Source: Planctomycetia bacterium (GTDB lineage: Bacteria; Planctomycetota; Planctomycetia; Pirellulales; Thermoguttaceae). Taken from it: 64,000 nt of DNA. How positions within the stretch are numbered: position 1 is the stretch's first letter; every line of letters starts with the position of its first letter. Positions 25,112 to 33,695 of this stretch are shown here, in pieces. The translations under genes and the position numbers were made by a program. Location: the NCBI GenBank assembly GCA_030539295.1, contig JAUNSJ010000003.1, positions 124,001 to 188,000 on the forward strand, given 5' to 3'. The notes below the pieces were generated by a model. It saw only the letters and a program-made list of their open reading frames with translations, made no database searches and was not told the origin of the DNA.

Positions 25112-26221
25112 ATGAACAGTGAGCAAGAGATGAAATCCGTTTTGGTCACAGGAGCGACCGGTTTTATAGGTCAGACGTTGGTGCGTGATTTGTGTCGGCA
25201 GGGAGTGCATGTGCGGATTCTCGTGCGTTCGCGAGCGAAGGCGGAGGTTTTTCACAACTTGCCTGCCGGACAAATTCAGGTTCTGGACGGCGACCTTGAC
25301 TCCATTGCGGACAAGCGAGGTGATTTGGCGGGTATTGACACGGTCTTTCATGTGGCCGGACTGACGCGAGAAGTGCGTTGTGGTGACTTTGTTCGTGTCA
25401 ATAGTGAGAGTACGGTTCGTCTTGCGGAATGTGTCCGGGACATAAACGGGCCGGGTGGCAGTCCGCCTGTCTTTGTCTACATCTCGTCTCTTGCGGCGGC
25501 GGGCGTGGCCTGTAAACTACCGCGGGGGGGAGGCTTTCGCCCGCGTAGCGAAGAGGACTATCCGCAGCCGGTCTCTCCCTACGGCATAAGTAAATGTTCT
25601 GCGGAACAAGCCTTGGCCGAGTTGTCAGACGAGTTACCCATTACGATTATTCGTCCGGCTATTGTCTTTGGGGAAGGCGACTTGCATGGTCTGTCGCTGT
25701 TCCGCATGGCGAAGAAATCACTCTTTTTCTTTACGCCTGGCTATCGCGACCGTGAATTTTCTTATATTCACGTGGCGGACCTGTCTCGCCTTATCCTTGC
25801 GGCAGCACAAAGAGGGGAGCGTCTTTCGCAGCACACGTTCGAACTCATACCTGGGACCGAGTGGCGTGCGCGGGAAAAGTACTGTACAGGGCAGGGGGTC
25901 TACTTTGGCGCGGCGCCGGAGCGGATGCCTCTTTCGCAATACGGCAAGGCATTGGCGGCGGCGTGTGGTCGTAAGCGTGTGCGAGCCTTTCGCACGCCTC
26001 CAGTAGGAGTCTGGATCGGTGCATTTGGTTCGGAAGTTGTTAAAAAGATCAGGCGGTCGCCAACGGCGTTCGACCTGAACAAAGCGGTAGAGGCAATGAC
26101 AGGTCCGTGGATTTGCACGTCGCAGAAAGCGGAATCGCAATTGAAATTCACGTTTGATGTCCCCCTTGCTGTTCGGATTCAGCAGACTGTAGCCTGGTAC
26201 GAGCAGGCAGGCCTTTTGTAG
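25112..26221 (+). CDS. NAD-dependent epimerase/dehydratase family protein (extended SDR)
   Basis: The start is ATG at 25112 with CGGAGGGG a few bases upstream, giving 369 residues; the frame open further upstream lies over the end of the methyltransferase gene. VLVTGATGFIGQTLVRDL is the NAD(P) GxxGxxG loop. DTVFHVAGLT, YISSLAAAGV and SPYGISKCSAE (YxxxK) complete the extended SDR catalytic pattern. It resembles dihydroflavonol-reductase or 3-beta-hydroxysteroid-dehydrogenase-like enzymes, whose substrates range widely. A C-terminal about 100 residues is less conserved. It converges on umuC, with a 36-base gap. Confidence 0.88.
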   Translation: MNSEQEMKSVLVTGATGFIGQTLVRDLCRQGVHVRILVRSRAKAEVFHNLPAGQIQVLDGDLDSIADKRGDLAGIDTVFHVAGLTREVRCGDFVRVNSESTVRLAECVRDINGPGGSPPVFVYISSLAAAGVACKLPRGGGFRPRSEEDYPQPVSPYGISKCSAEQALAELSDELPITIIRPAIVFGEGDLHGLSLFRMAKKSLFFFTPGYRDREFSYIHVADLSRLILAAAQRGERLSQHTFELIPGTEWRAREKYCTGQGVYFGAAPERMPLSQYGKALAAACGRKRVRAFRTPPVGVWIGAFGSEVVKKIRRSPTAFDLNKAVEAMTGPWICTSQKAESQLKFTFDVPLAVRIQQTVAWYEQAGLL

Positions 26222-26257
26222 GGTATGTTTGAATTCTGGCAATTTTTTGTCCCATTT

Positions 26258-27583
26258 TTATCGTGCGACCGGGAGATCTTCCCACCGTGTTGTGTAGCAG
26301 GGCGAGACGAATTGGGAGGAAGGTCGCCATGCCCTGTCGATGCCTTCGGAGGCGAAGAAGAGGTGCCCGGAACCTGACCGGCGATTGAATTCATCGACTT
26401 TCTTCAGCAGGCGATCTTCCCGCTCACGTCGTTCGGCGGGAACGTCCGGGTCCGGGTCGAAGAGCCGCTTTTGTGACGCGGCTACCTTCTTGTCCACCGT
26501 ATTCATGAGCAGTACAGACGCCCTTTTATAGGCTATTTCCGGACGGTAGATATTCCGCAAAATCGATAGGGCCGTTCGTAAAATCTCAAATGTACTATCC
26601 GTCGGCAGCGTCAGGCCTTGCATCCCGACCGGCGTGTACTGCGGCAAGTCGGTACGAAATCGACTCGTATAAATACCAACGCTGACAGCTGTGGCAACGG
26701 TCCCCTCATCGCGCAGACGTTTGGCTCCTTTGGTCGCAAAGGAGGAGACGGCCTTTTCCAGCTCTTGCAGCGATTCCACCGGCTCGCCGAACGAGCGCGA
26801 GACCTGAATGTTCTGACGCGGCGGCGGTTGACTCTCCAGCTCGTAGCAAGGCTCGCCCCGTAATTCACGCACAAGTCGCTCCTCCACAATGGAAAAATTC
26901 TTACGCATCCAGGACGGCTCCACTTTTGTCAGGTCCAGCGCCGTTTTCAGGCCGAGTTTCTGAAATGAAGTGAGCAGGCGCCGACCCACGCCCCAAACAT
27001 CGCCAATGGCCAGTCGGGCAAGACGCTGTGGTCGCCGCTGTTCGTCGAGCAGGGAGCAATAACGAACGCCGGTCTGCTTGGCCAGACGATTTGCCGCCTT
27101 GGCCAGCGTCTTGGTCGGACCAATTCCGAGCGCGACGGGTATCCCGGTCCACTTGGGAACCGTGGCCACCATTTCATGTGCCAAATCGTTCAACTCGCGG
27201 GTTTGCTCCGTCGTAATCTGAAAATTTTCCACGCTATGACCGCAAAAGCGGCCTGTCAGGTCTATAAAGGATTCATCAATGGAATAAATTTCGATATCGC
27301 CGGACCACTGCCGAATCGTCTGCATAACCCGGTGACTCATATCCGCGTAGAGACTGTAGTTGGACGAGCAGACAATGACGGCGCCCGCGTCGGCCAGACG
27401 CTTAATCTGAAAATAGGGCACGCCCATGGCTATGCCGAGTGCTTTGGCTTCCGGGCTTCTGGCAACGACGCAACCATCGTTATTGGAAAGGACAACGACC
27501 GCGCGATGCTCCCATGCCGGGTGAAAAACCTTCTCACACGACGCGAAAAAACTATTACAGTCCAGAAGTCCAATCACTCTCAT
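26258..27583 (-). CDS. umuC: Y-family DNA polymerase, UmuC type
   Basis: The 441-residue protein begins VIGLLDCNSFFASCEKVFHP and continues with VVVLSNNDGCVVARSPEAKALGI, CSSNYSLYADMS and IEIYSIDESFIDLT (catalytic Asp and Glu), all UmuC hallmarks. IGPTKTLAKAANRLAK and the little-finger region follow, and it ends YTTRWEDLPVAR like other UmuC proteins. It carries out error-prone translesion synthesis as the catalytic part of DNA polymerase V. No umuD is adjacent. A small inverted repeat sits about 50 bases upstream. Confidence 0.96.
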   Translation of the reverse strand: MRVIGLLDCNSFFASCEKVFHPAWEHRAVVVLSNNDGCVVARSPEAKALGIAMGVPYFQIKRLADAGAVIVCSSNYSLYADMSHRVMQTIRQWSGDIEIYSIDESFIDLTGRFCGHSVENFQITTEQTRELNDLAHEMVATVPKWTGIPVALGIGPTKTLAKAANRLAKQTGVRYCSLLDEQRRPQRLARLAIGDVWGVGRRLLTSFQKLGLKTALDLTKVEPSWMRKNFSIVEERLVRELRGEPCYELESQPPPRQNIQVSRSFGEPVESLQELEKAVSSFATKGAKRLRDEGTVATAVSVGIYTSRFRTDLPQYTPVGMQGLTLPTDSTFEILRTALSILRNIYRPEIAYKRASVLLMNTVDKKVAASQKRLFDPDPDVPAERREREDRLLKKVDEFNRRSGSGHLFFASEGIDRAWRPSSQFVSPCYTTRWEDLPVAR

Positions 27584-27631
27584 TTTATGTTGTGCAAATC
27601 TTTTTTTCTATGCGGTACGGCTGACGAAAAT

Positions 27632-27650
27632 AACAGGGTCATTCACTGTT
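27632..27650. promoter_or_regulatory. AACAG-N9-CTGTT inverted repeat upstream of umuC
   Basis: AACAG (27632-27636) and CTGTT (27646-27650) are separated by nine bases, about 50 bases before the umuC start. The half-sites resemble an SOS-type operator, but planctomycete LexA sites are not known to me, so this is only a candidate. Confidence 0.3.
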
Positions 27651-27873
27651 AATATTCTACCTCGAAATGGGGCATCGTCAAGAATAATATCGGCAAAACC
27701 GGCGAATAAGGGAGCGTGTCTGCGGAGTGGATCCGATACGAGATGAATATTGCATATTAGATATACTTGTTGGAATATTGTAAAACTATTAAACCAGGCT
27801 GAGTGAGAAAAAGGCGTCAGGGGTTTATGATTTAAATTGTATATGATATGACGAGAATTGTTCAAGAAAACAC

Positions 27874-27902
27874 TTGACATTTGCCGCATTTGCGATCATA
27901 AT
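27874..27902 (+). promoter_or_regulatory. Sigma-70-type promoter for DUF1559 copy 2
   Basis: TTGACA (27874-27879), 17 bases, then CATAAT (27897-27902). The AAGGAGAG ribosome site is at 27978-27985, seven bases before the ATG. Confidence 0.75.
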
Positions 27903-27992
27903 GAAAAAAGTGGTTGAAAGCAGGTTACTTGTTTAAGTTTTAGCTTTCAGCGAAGAAGATTATTGCAACTCTAACACAAGGAGAGAAGAAAC

Positions 27993-29240
27993 ATGAGAAA
28001 GAGTCTGGAGAATTTCTACACGGTTAAGCTGACAAATGTGCACGGGGGCGGAATTTTCTCGCCCGTAAGAAAACTGTTGGCCTTTACGCTCGTTGAATTA
28101 TTGGTAGTTATTGCGATTATTGGTATTTTAATCGCATTGCTTCTGCCAGCGGTGCAAGCCGCCCGTGAAGCTGCACGGCGTATGGAATGTTCCAATAAAT
28201 TGAAACAGATCGCCCTGGCTCTTCATAATTATCATGATGCACACAAAATGTTTCCGCAAGGAGGCGTCACCGTATGTCAAAATGGTACAAGTGAAAGTGT
28301 TACAGGTATGGCCTCATTTCTGGTCATGATTCTGCCTTATATCGAACAAACGTCGATTTATGAGGGGGCATGTGCGGCGAACAAACAGTACCACAGTGTC
28401 TATGCCCCTCCCTGCTCCTGGCTCAATCGTGGCGTTCATCAAAATGCCAAGCCGTACCATCACCCCATTTCGTCTTACTGGTGCCCCTCCGACCCCGAAG
28501 CGGTTTGGTCTGATGAAGGCTTGTCTTGCCGAACAAGTTATGTAGGGTGTCACGGCGACTGCACTGGAACGATGACATATACTCCGGAAGGGGCAGACGA
28601 AAATGCTAACCTGCTCCGCGGAATCTTTGGTTTTTTAAAGAACAAAGGCACCGGAAAGGGAGCATCAACCGATCGATGGATTGGTATAGAGAATGTTTTG
28701 GATGGTACTTCCAACACGGCGATGATTTCAGAGCGTACAATAGGTATGTTATCTGGGACAGGAGAACTGGCCGCAAACACATTGAATTACAAACGAGGTT
28801 GGGCATTAAGAGCAGGGAGTCGCGCAACCTGCATGGGTACCAAAGGAGGTAGCGGTCTTCTGAATGTAAAATCCATGGCCGTTAATTCAGTGAAAGTGAC
28901 ATGGACGAGCATGCCGCAGCACTACAATTACATGGGACATAATTTTGCAACAGGAGCATTGGTCGCAACCGGTTTTAACTGTTTACTTCCGCCTAATGCG
29001 CCGTCTTGTGAAGCCGGTGGCGGGTCTCTGCTTGTTTCCCCCGTTATTGCCACGGTTCAAAGTTATCATGGTGGTGGCTGCAATGTGGCTCTGGCCGATG
29101 CTTCTGTTCGATTTGTCTCTGATACAATTGATGTAGGTTCCCTTTCCGTAACCTACGGTGGTATGTACACTGGCGAAACCAAATTTGGAATTTGGGGTGC
29201 AATGGGTTCTTGTGCCGGCGGCGAAACAACAAGCATGTAA
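27993..29240 (+). CDS. DUF1559 prepilin-type secreted protein (copy 2)
   Basis: The 415-residue protein has the prepilin signal with cleavage expected after Ala30 ([10 protein letters not shown]) and Glu35 at mature +5. [23 protein letters not shown] and ALADASVRFVSDTID are the DUF1559 core and tail. It is paralogous to the protein at 12751 and again has Ala rather than Gly before the cut. The body is somewhat AT-rich compared with neighbouring genes. A lipoprotein gene follows, as at the first copy. Exported or pilus-like role, function unknown. Confidence 0.93.
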   Translation: MRKSLENFYTVKLTNVHGGGIFSPVRKLLAFTLVELLVVIAIIGILIALLLPAVQAAREAARRMECSNKLKQIALALHNYHDAHKMFPQGGVTVCQNGTSESVTGMASFLVMILPYIEQTSIYEGACAANKQYHSVYAPPCSWLNRGVHQNAKPYHHPISSYWCPSDPEAVWSDEGLSCRTSYVGCHGDCTGTMTYTPEGADENANLLRGIFGFLKNKGTGKGASTDRWIGIENVLDGTSNTAMISERTIGMLSGTGELAANTLNYKRGWALRAGSRATCMGTKGGSGLLNVKSMAVNSVKVTWTSMPQHYNYMGHNFATGALVATGFNCLLPPNAPSCEAGGGSLLVSPVIATVQSYHGGGCNVALADASVRFVSDTIDVGSLSVTYGGMYTGETKFGIWGAMGSCAGGETTSM

Positions 29241-29298
29241 CATGGACGTTTTGCGATGAAATATAGATCATTTGAGAATATCAAAAATGGAGGACTGT

Positions 29299-29763
29299 GT
29301 GTTGAAAAAGACTTTTAGAGTGAATGTGTTCCTTTTGACCGGACTTTTATGTTTGGTCGCCTTGGGATGTTCAAATAAATTTAATCTTCAGGATATTGTT
29401 GGCACCGTGACGATTGACGGTCAGCCCGCAGCGGAAGCAGGAGTCGTTTTTGTCGCCTTGGACCCCGACGGACGTGATTGCGGCGGACGGACCGATGAGA
29501 ATGGCGTCTTTACAATGACGTCTTCCGTGGGAAAGGGCGGTGATGGCACCAGCCCCGGAAAATACAAAGTTTACTTTGAGAAAATGGTGCCCGCAAAAGA
29601 TTTGCCAACAGACGACCCTCGGCGGACAAAAGCCGCAATTGAGAGCGATATGTATTTCAATAATTTGCCTGAACGCTATCGCATTGAGAACGAGAAAGCC
29701 GAGTTTGAAGTCGAAGTTGTCAAGGGGAAGAACAACTTTACCTTTGACCTTAAGAGCAAATAG
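29299..29763 (+). CDS. Carboxypeptidase-regulatory-like lipoprotein (copy 2)
   Basis: The start is taken as GTG at 29299, five bases after GGAGG (29289-29293); TTG at 29302 has even better spacing and ATG at 29287 is also in frame. The product is about 154 residues with lipobox LVALGC. The mature part has GTVTIDGQPAAEAGVVFVAL, RTDENGVFTMTS and SPGKYKVYFEKM, the same small beta-sandwich pattern as the protein at 13980. It is lipid-anchored in the envelope, function unknown. It follows the DUF1559 gene and precedes the sialidase-fold cluster. Confidence 0.8.
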   Translation: MLKKTFRVNVFLLTGLLCLVALGCSNKFNLQDIVGTVTIDGQPAAEAGVVFVALDPDGRDCGGRTDENGVFTMTSSVGKGGDGTSPGKYKVYFEKMVPAKDLPTDDPRRTKAAIESDMYFNNLPERYRIENEKAEFEVEVVKGKNNFTFDLKSK

Positions 29764-29791
29764 AAGGCTCTGCAAATAAAAAACGGCAAGT

Positions 29792-29832
29792 GACTCCCTA
29801 ACCTGTCGCAGGGAAATTAGGGAGTCCCTGCG
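29792..29832 (+). promoter_or_regulatory. Two overlapping, mutually exclusive hairpins before the sialidase-fold cluster
   Basis: GACTCCCTAA (29792-29801) pairs perfectly with TTAGGGAGTC (29817-29826). CGCAGGG (29807-29813), inside that loop, pairs perfectly with CCCTGCG (29826-29832). They share a base and, with no linker, cannot form at once in a normal pseudoknot. No T-run follows. It may be an attenuator, a terminator for the lipoprotein gene or a protein site. Confidence 0.5.
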
Positions 29833-29907
29833 ATTCTGAATTCAAAAAGTTAAACGTTGATCTGTACTTAGCTGTCCCGCCCTATAACCTAACCACAAGG
29901 AAGAAGT

Positions 29908-31140
29908 ATGAAAAAAGCTGCACTACCGCTTACTCTGTTAATGACCTTTATTTTAACCTGTTCGGCCGCCAATGGTCAGCAGGGCTATGGCGATGATGTC
30001 GATACACTGGCACCGCCCCGAATCTGGTGGGGCGATAAGATACCCGAGGAGTACAGCGACGCGAATCGTCCCTGGCAAGGGATTCCCAGTATTGAAGTCA
30101 CATCGGACCATCGCGTTTGGGTAACCTGGTTTACCGGCGGACGCGATGAAGGGGCAAGTAACTATACACTCCTTATTACAAGCGATGATAAAGGCGAAAC
30201 GTGGAGTCAGCCCATCTTTGCGATCGACCCGGAAAGTACGGTCCGCGCGTATGACCCCTCCCTCTGGTATGACCCGCTCGGTCGACTTTGGGTCTTCTGG
30301 GCACAAGGTAATATTAGTCGGCATGACGCGAATAAAAAGATCATCGAAGGCCCGGACGGCGATAAGATACGCGATTGTCGAGCTGGCGTTTGGTGCATGA
30401 TTACGGACAATCCCGAAGCTGGTACCGACGCGGTATGGAGCGAACCGCGACGTATCTCCGATGGTATTATGCTCAATAAGCCCATTGTCGATTCCCAAAA
30501 TCGGTGGCTTTTCCCCATAGCCGTCTGGCGACGTAATACCCGGTATCCGGTCGACCCGGAACAGCATATTGGCCCCAATGTTTTTGTTAGTACCGACGAA
30601 GGTAAAACGCTGTCTCTGCTCGGACATTCGAAATTGGAAGCGAAAAAATCAGGTTGGGATGAACATCACATAGTCGAGCGGCACGATGGTTCCTTCTGGA
30701 TCCTTGTCCGAGTCCTCCATGGCATGGGCGAAGCTTTCTCCAATGATGGCGGTAAGACATGGACCGACGTTGAGCCTTCGCCGGTTATCAAGCAGACCGC
30801 AAGTCGCTTCTGTATTCGCCGCTTGCAATCGGGCAATCTCATTCTGGTTAAAAACGGTCCCGTTGGCGAAGATGTAGGACGTAATACGATTATGGCGGCA
30901 CTTTCGACCGACGATGGCAAGACGTGGAGCGAACCGCTTGTGATCGATGAACGAAATGATGTAACCTATCCGAACGCAACACAGTCGCCGGATGGAACCA
31001 TTTACGTTGTTTACGACCATGGCCGATATTCCAATAAGGAAATTCTCATGGCACGTTTTACGGAAGATGACCTCGTCAAAGGGGAATTTGTCTCCAAGGA
31101 CGCAAAAACAAGAATGTTGGTTAATAAAGCAGGGAAATAA
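29908..31140 (+). CDS. Secreted sialidase-fold (Asp-box) protein, array member 1
   Basis: The 410-residue protein has a signal peptide ending near ANGQ and four Asp boxes (TSDDKGETW, STDEGKTL, SNDGGKTW, STDDGKTW). QGIPSIEVTS sits where sialidases have RIP, so the first catalytic arginine is not obvious. Conserved among array members are RDCRAGVWCM, WSEPRR, DEHH, SRF and the C-terminal DGTIYVVYDHGR. These could form a modified active site. It is likely secreted or periplasmic and glycan-active. ACAAGGAAG is the ribosome site. It opens the array, followed after 44 bases by member 2. Confidence 0.83.
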   Translation: MKKAALPLTLLMTFILTCSAANGQQGYGDDVDTLAPPRIWWGDKIPEEYSDANRPWQGIPSIEVTSDHRVWVTWFTGGRDEGASNYTLLITSDDKGETWSQPIFAIDPESTVRAYDPSLWYDPLGRLWVFWAQGNISRHDANKKIIEGPDGDKIRDCRAGVWCMITDNPEAGTDAVWSEPRRISDGIMLNKPIVDSQNRWLFPIAVWRRNTRYPVDPEQHIGPNVFVSTDEGKTLSLLGHSKLEAKKSGWDEHHIVERHDGSFWILVRVLHGMGEAFSNDGGKTWTDVEPSPVIKQTASRFCIRRLQSGNLILVKNGPVGEDVGRNTIMAALSTDDGKTWSEPLVIDERNDVTYPNATQSPDGTIYVVYDHGRYSNKEILMARFTEDDLVKGEFVSKDAKTRMLVNKAGK

Positions 31141-31184
31141 TTTTTTCCCTGTAAAACAAAAGAAAGGTGAAAAGAGAGTCAATC

Positions 31185-32426
31185 ATGAAATTCAATTTTG
31201 CACTTTGTGCTCTGCTGTTCTGCATCATGGCTATTAATAGTCAATGGACGAACGCGGAGCAGGGCATTGGCGACGATGCCGATCCGCTCGCGATTCCCAA
31301 GGTCTGGAAAGCGAATGAAATTCCGGAAGATTACAGCGATGCGAAACGTAAATATCAGGGAATTCCGAGTATTGAGGCGACCGGCGAAGGTCGGCTTTGG
31401 GTGACCTGGTATGCCGGCGGACGCGGTGAGGATGAATACAATTATGTGCTTTTGATTACAAGCGACGATAAAGGAAAAACTTGGAGTAAACCGCTGTTTG
31501 CAGTTGACCCGCAGGATACTACTCGCGCGTTTGACCCGTCCCTCTGGCGCGATCCGCAAGGTCGTCTCTGGATCTTTTGGGCACAGGCGAATGTCGCGCA
31601 GCGTGATGCCGATGGGAAAGTTGTTCCGCATCCGCGAGACCGGTTTATTCGTGACTGTCGCGCCGGTGTTTGGTGCATGACCTGCGAGCATCCGGAAGCG
31701 GGCGTCGACTCCGTCTGGAGTGAACCGCGACGTATTGCCGACGGCATTATGCTCAATAAGCCGATTGTTGATTCTCGCGGTCAGTGGCTGTATCCCATCT
31801 CGAATTGGCGCTACGTGTCACGCTATCCCGTTCCGGACGAACTCATGCACGGCCCAACCATTTACAAGTCGGAGGATGAGGGAAAAACTGTTAAACTTTT
31901 TGGTTTTTCCAAACTTGAGCAGTCGAAATCACGGTTCGATGAGCATAATATTGTTGAGCTTTCCGACGGGACGTTATGGATGACTGTGCGTACACTTGCG
32001 GGTTTTGGCGAGGCCTATTCGAAAGACGGTGGCAAGACGTGGAGCGATACGGTTCCGTCGCCTGTCATTAAAAACACGTCCAGCCGGTTCTTTATGCAAC
32101 GTTTGCAATCGGGGCATATTCTGCTGATTAAGAACGGTCCGGTTGGGCAGGATATTGGTCGGAAAGTGATCACCGCGTCGCTTTCGCAGGACGATGGCAA
32201 GACGTGGACGGAGCCGCTTGTTCTTGATGAACGCGAGGATGTCACCTATCCGGGCGCCGCGCAAGCCGCCGACGGCACGATCTACGTCGTTTGGGATCGC
32301 GGTCGTATTAAAGAGAAAGAAATTCTCATGGCACGCTTTACGGAAGACGACCTCATTCAGTCGAAGTTCGCCTCGCCGGATAGCGAAACGAAAGTGTTAA
32401 TTAATCAGGCATTTGGCATTCGCTAA
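31185..32426 (+). CDS. Secreted sialidase-fold (Asp-box) protein, array member 2
   Basis: ATG at 31185 is preferred (GAGAG six bases upstream); a GTG at 31167 also opens the frame. The 413-residue product has a signal peptide ending near TNAEQ, Asp boxes TSDDKGKTW, SEDEGKTV, SKDGGKTW and SQDDGKTW, and QGIPSIEAT in the RIP position. It is closely related to member 1 (EQGIGDDADPLAIPKVW against QQGYGDDVDTLAPPRIW) and shares DEHN, SSRFFMQRLQSG and DGTIYVVWDRGR. The close similarity points to recent tandem duplication. Substrate unknown. Confidence 0.82.
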   Translation: MKFNFALCALLFCIMAINSQWTNAEQGIGDDADPLAIPKVWKANEIPEDYSDAKRKYQGIPSIEATGEGRLWVTWYAGGRGEDEYNYVLLITSDDKGKTWSKPLFAVDPQDTTRAFDPSLWRDPQGRLWIFWAQANVAQRDADGKVVPHPRDRFIRDCRAGVWCMTCEHPEAGVDSVWSEPRRIADGIMLNKPIVDSRGQWLYPISNWRYVSRYPVPDELMHGPTIYKSEDEGKTVKLFGFSKLEQSKSRFDEHNIVELSDGTLWMTVRTLAGFGEAYSKDGGKTWSDTVPSPVIKNTSSRFFMQRLQSGHILLIKNGPVGQDIGRKVITASLSQDDGKTWTEPLVLDEREDVTYPGAAQAADGTIYVVWDRGRIKEKEILMARFTEDDLIQSKFASPDSETKVLINQAFGIR

Positions 32427-32463
32427 TTGCTTCGTGTGCACAATAGCTCCGGGAGTGTTATTC

Positions 32464-33657
32464 ATGAAAAGTATCGCTACGATAACAGTTCAGATATACT
32501 GTATTATATTTGCAATATGTGTACAGTGTGAGGGTCAGTCGAATCAGGATCTGACCGACCCCTTGCAGCCACCGGTGATTTTAACCGAACTCCCGGAGCC
32601 GTATAATGACGAAAACCGCTTGTTTCAAGGGATTCCGTCCTTACAGCCGACGTCGAACGAGCGACTCTGGCTCACCTGGTTCAGTGGCGGCCGTGGCGAA
32701 ACCTGCGAAAATATTGTTCTGTTGGCCACCAGTGGCGATCGGGGCGAAACATGGAGTAAGCCGATCATGGCGATCGACCCGCCTGGTGTGGTTCGCGCAT
32801 TTGATTCCTCCCTATGGCAGGACCCGCGTGGCCGGCTCTGGCTCTTCTGGTCGCAAGGTGAAGAGACTCAAAACAATCCAACAATTTGGGATGGTCGCGC
32901 TGGTGTCTGGTGTATGACCTGTGACCATCCGGAGCTGGGCGAGAAGGCGGTCTGGAGCGAACCACGCCGACTCTGCGATGGAATTATGAACAATCAGCCC
33001 ATCGCCGATTCCCAGGGGCGATACCTGCTCCCGGTCTCCGTTTGGCGCTTCGATTCCAAATATTTCATACCGCACACGGACCGTGGCGCTCTGGTTTACG
33101 CCTCGGAGGATGAGGGGAAAACTTTTTCACGGCTTGGCCGTGCGGAAGTGCCAAAAGAGGACTCCGTCTTCGATGAGCACAATTTAATTGAAAAACGTGA
33201 CGGATCGTTCTGGATGACGATTCGTACCCGCTACGGGTTAGGCGAATCGTTTTCCACCGATGGCGGTCGCACGTGGACCGTCGCTGCGCCGTCGACTGTA
33301 CTTAAGCACACGTGCAGTCGATTCATGATTCGACGCTTGCAGTCCGGCCGTCTGCTCCTGGTAAAAAACGGAAATTATAATGAAGACGTTGGCCGGACGA
33401 AAATGATGGCATTTCTGTCGGAAGATGAGGGTCAAACGTGGCTCGGCGGACTCCTGCTTGACGATCGGCCTGAAGTTTCCTATCCCAATGGCAATCAGGC
33501 GGAGGATGGCACGATCTACGTAACATGGGATTACGCACGCTACGGTGGCAAAGAAATTATGGTTGCCCGATTTACAGAAGAAGATATCCTTGCCGGAAAA
33601 GCCGTTTCACAAAATTCGAAACTCAAAATCGTTGCAAATAAGGCAACGGGCAAATAA
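32464..33657 (+). CDS. Secreted sialidase-fold (Asp-box) protein, array member 3
   Basis: ATG at 32464 has GGGAG eight bases upstream, giving 397 residues; the open frame upstream overlaps member 2. The signal peptide ends near VQCEGQ. Asp boxes are TSGDRGETW, SEDEGKTF, STDGGRTW and SEDEGQTW. QGIPSLQPTS is again at the RIP position. It is shorter in the middle loop than its neighbours (NPTIWDGRAGVWCM) and has DEHN, SRFMIRRLQSG and DGTIYVTWDYAR. Of the four related array members it is the most diverged. Confidence 0.82.
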   Translation: MKSIATITVQIYCIIFAICVQCEGQSNQDLTDPLQPPVILTELPEPYNDENRLFQGIPSLQPTSNERLWLTWFSGGRGETCENIVLLATSGDRGETWSKPIMAIDPPGVVRAFDSSLWQDPRGRLWLFWSQGEETQNNPTIWDGRAGVWCMTCDHPELGEKAVWSEPRRLCDGIMNNQPIADSQGRYLLPVSVWRFDSKYFIPHTDRGALVYASEDEGKTFSRLGRAEVPKEDSVFDEHNLIEKRDGSFWMTIRTRYGLGESFSTDGGRTWTVAAPSTVLKHTCSRFMIRRLQSGRLLLVKNGNYNEDVGRTKMMAFLSEDEGQTWLGGLLLDDRPEVSYPNGNQAEDGTIYVTWDYARYGGKEIMVARFTEEDILAGKAVSQNSKLKIVANKATGK

Positions 33658-33695
33658 GTTGTGATAACGTAACATACAAAAATAGAGGAAAACGT

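Larger units (their letters stand above)
27584..27992. other. Intergenic region between divergent umuC and DUF1559 genes
   Basis: About 410 AT-rich bases. It holds an inverted repeat near umuC and a good rightward promoter for the DUF1559 gene (both listed). The rightward leader is about 85 bases. No RNA gene was seen. Confidence 0.55.

Noticed and set aside
29792-29832. H-type pseudoknot
   Set aside because: There is no linker to cross the 10-bp stem, so both helices cannot form together; treated as alternative hairpins.
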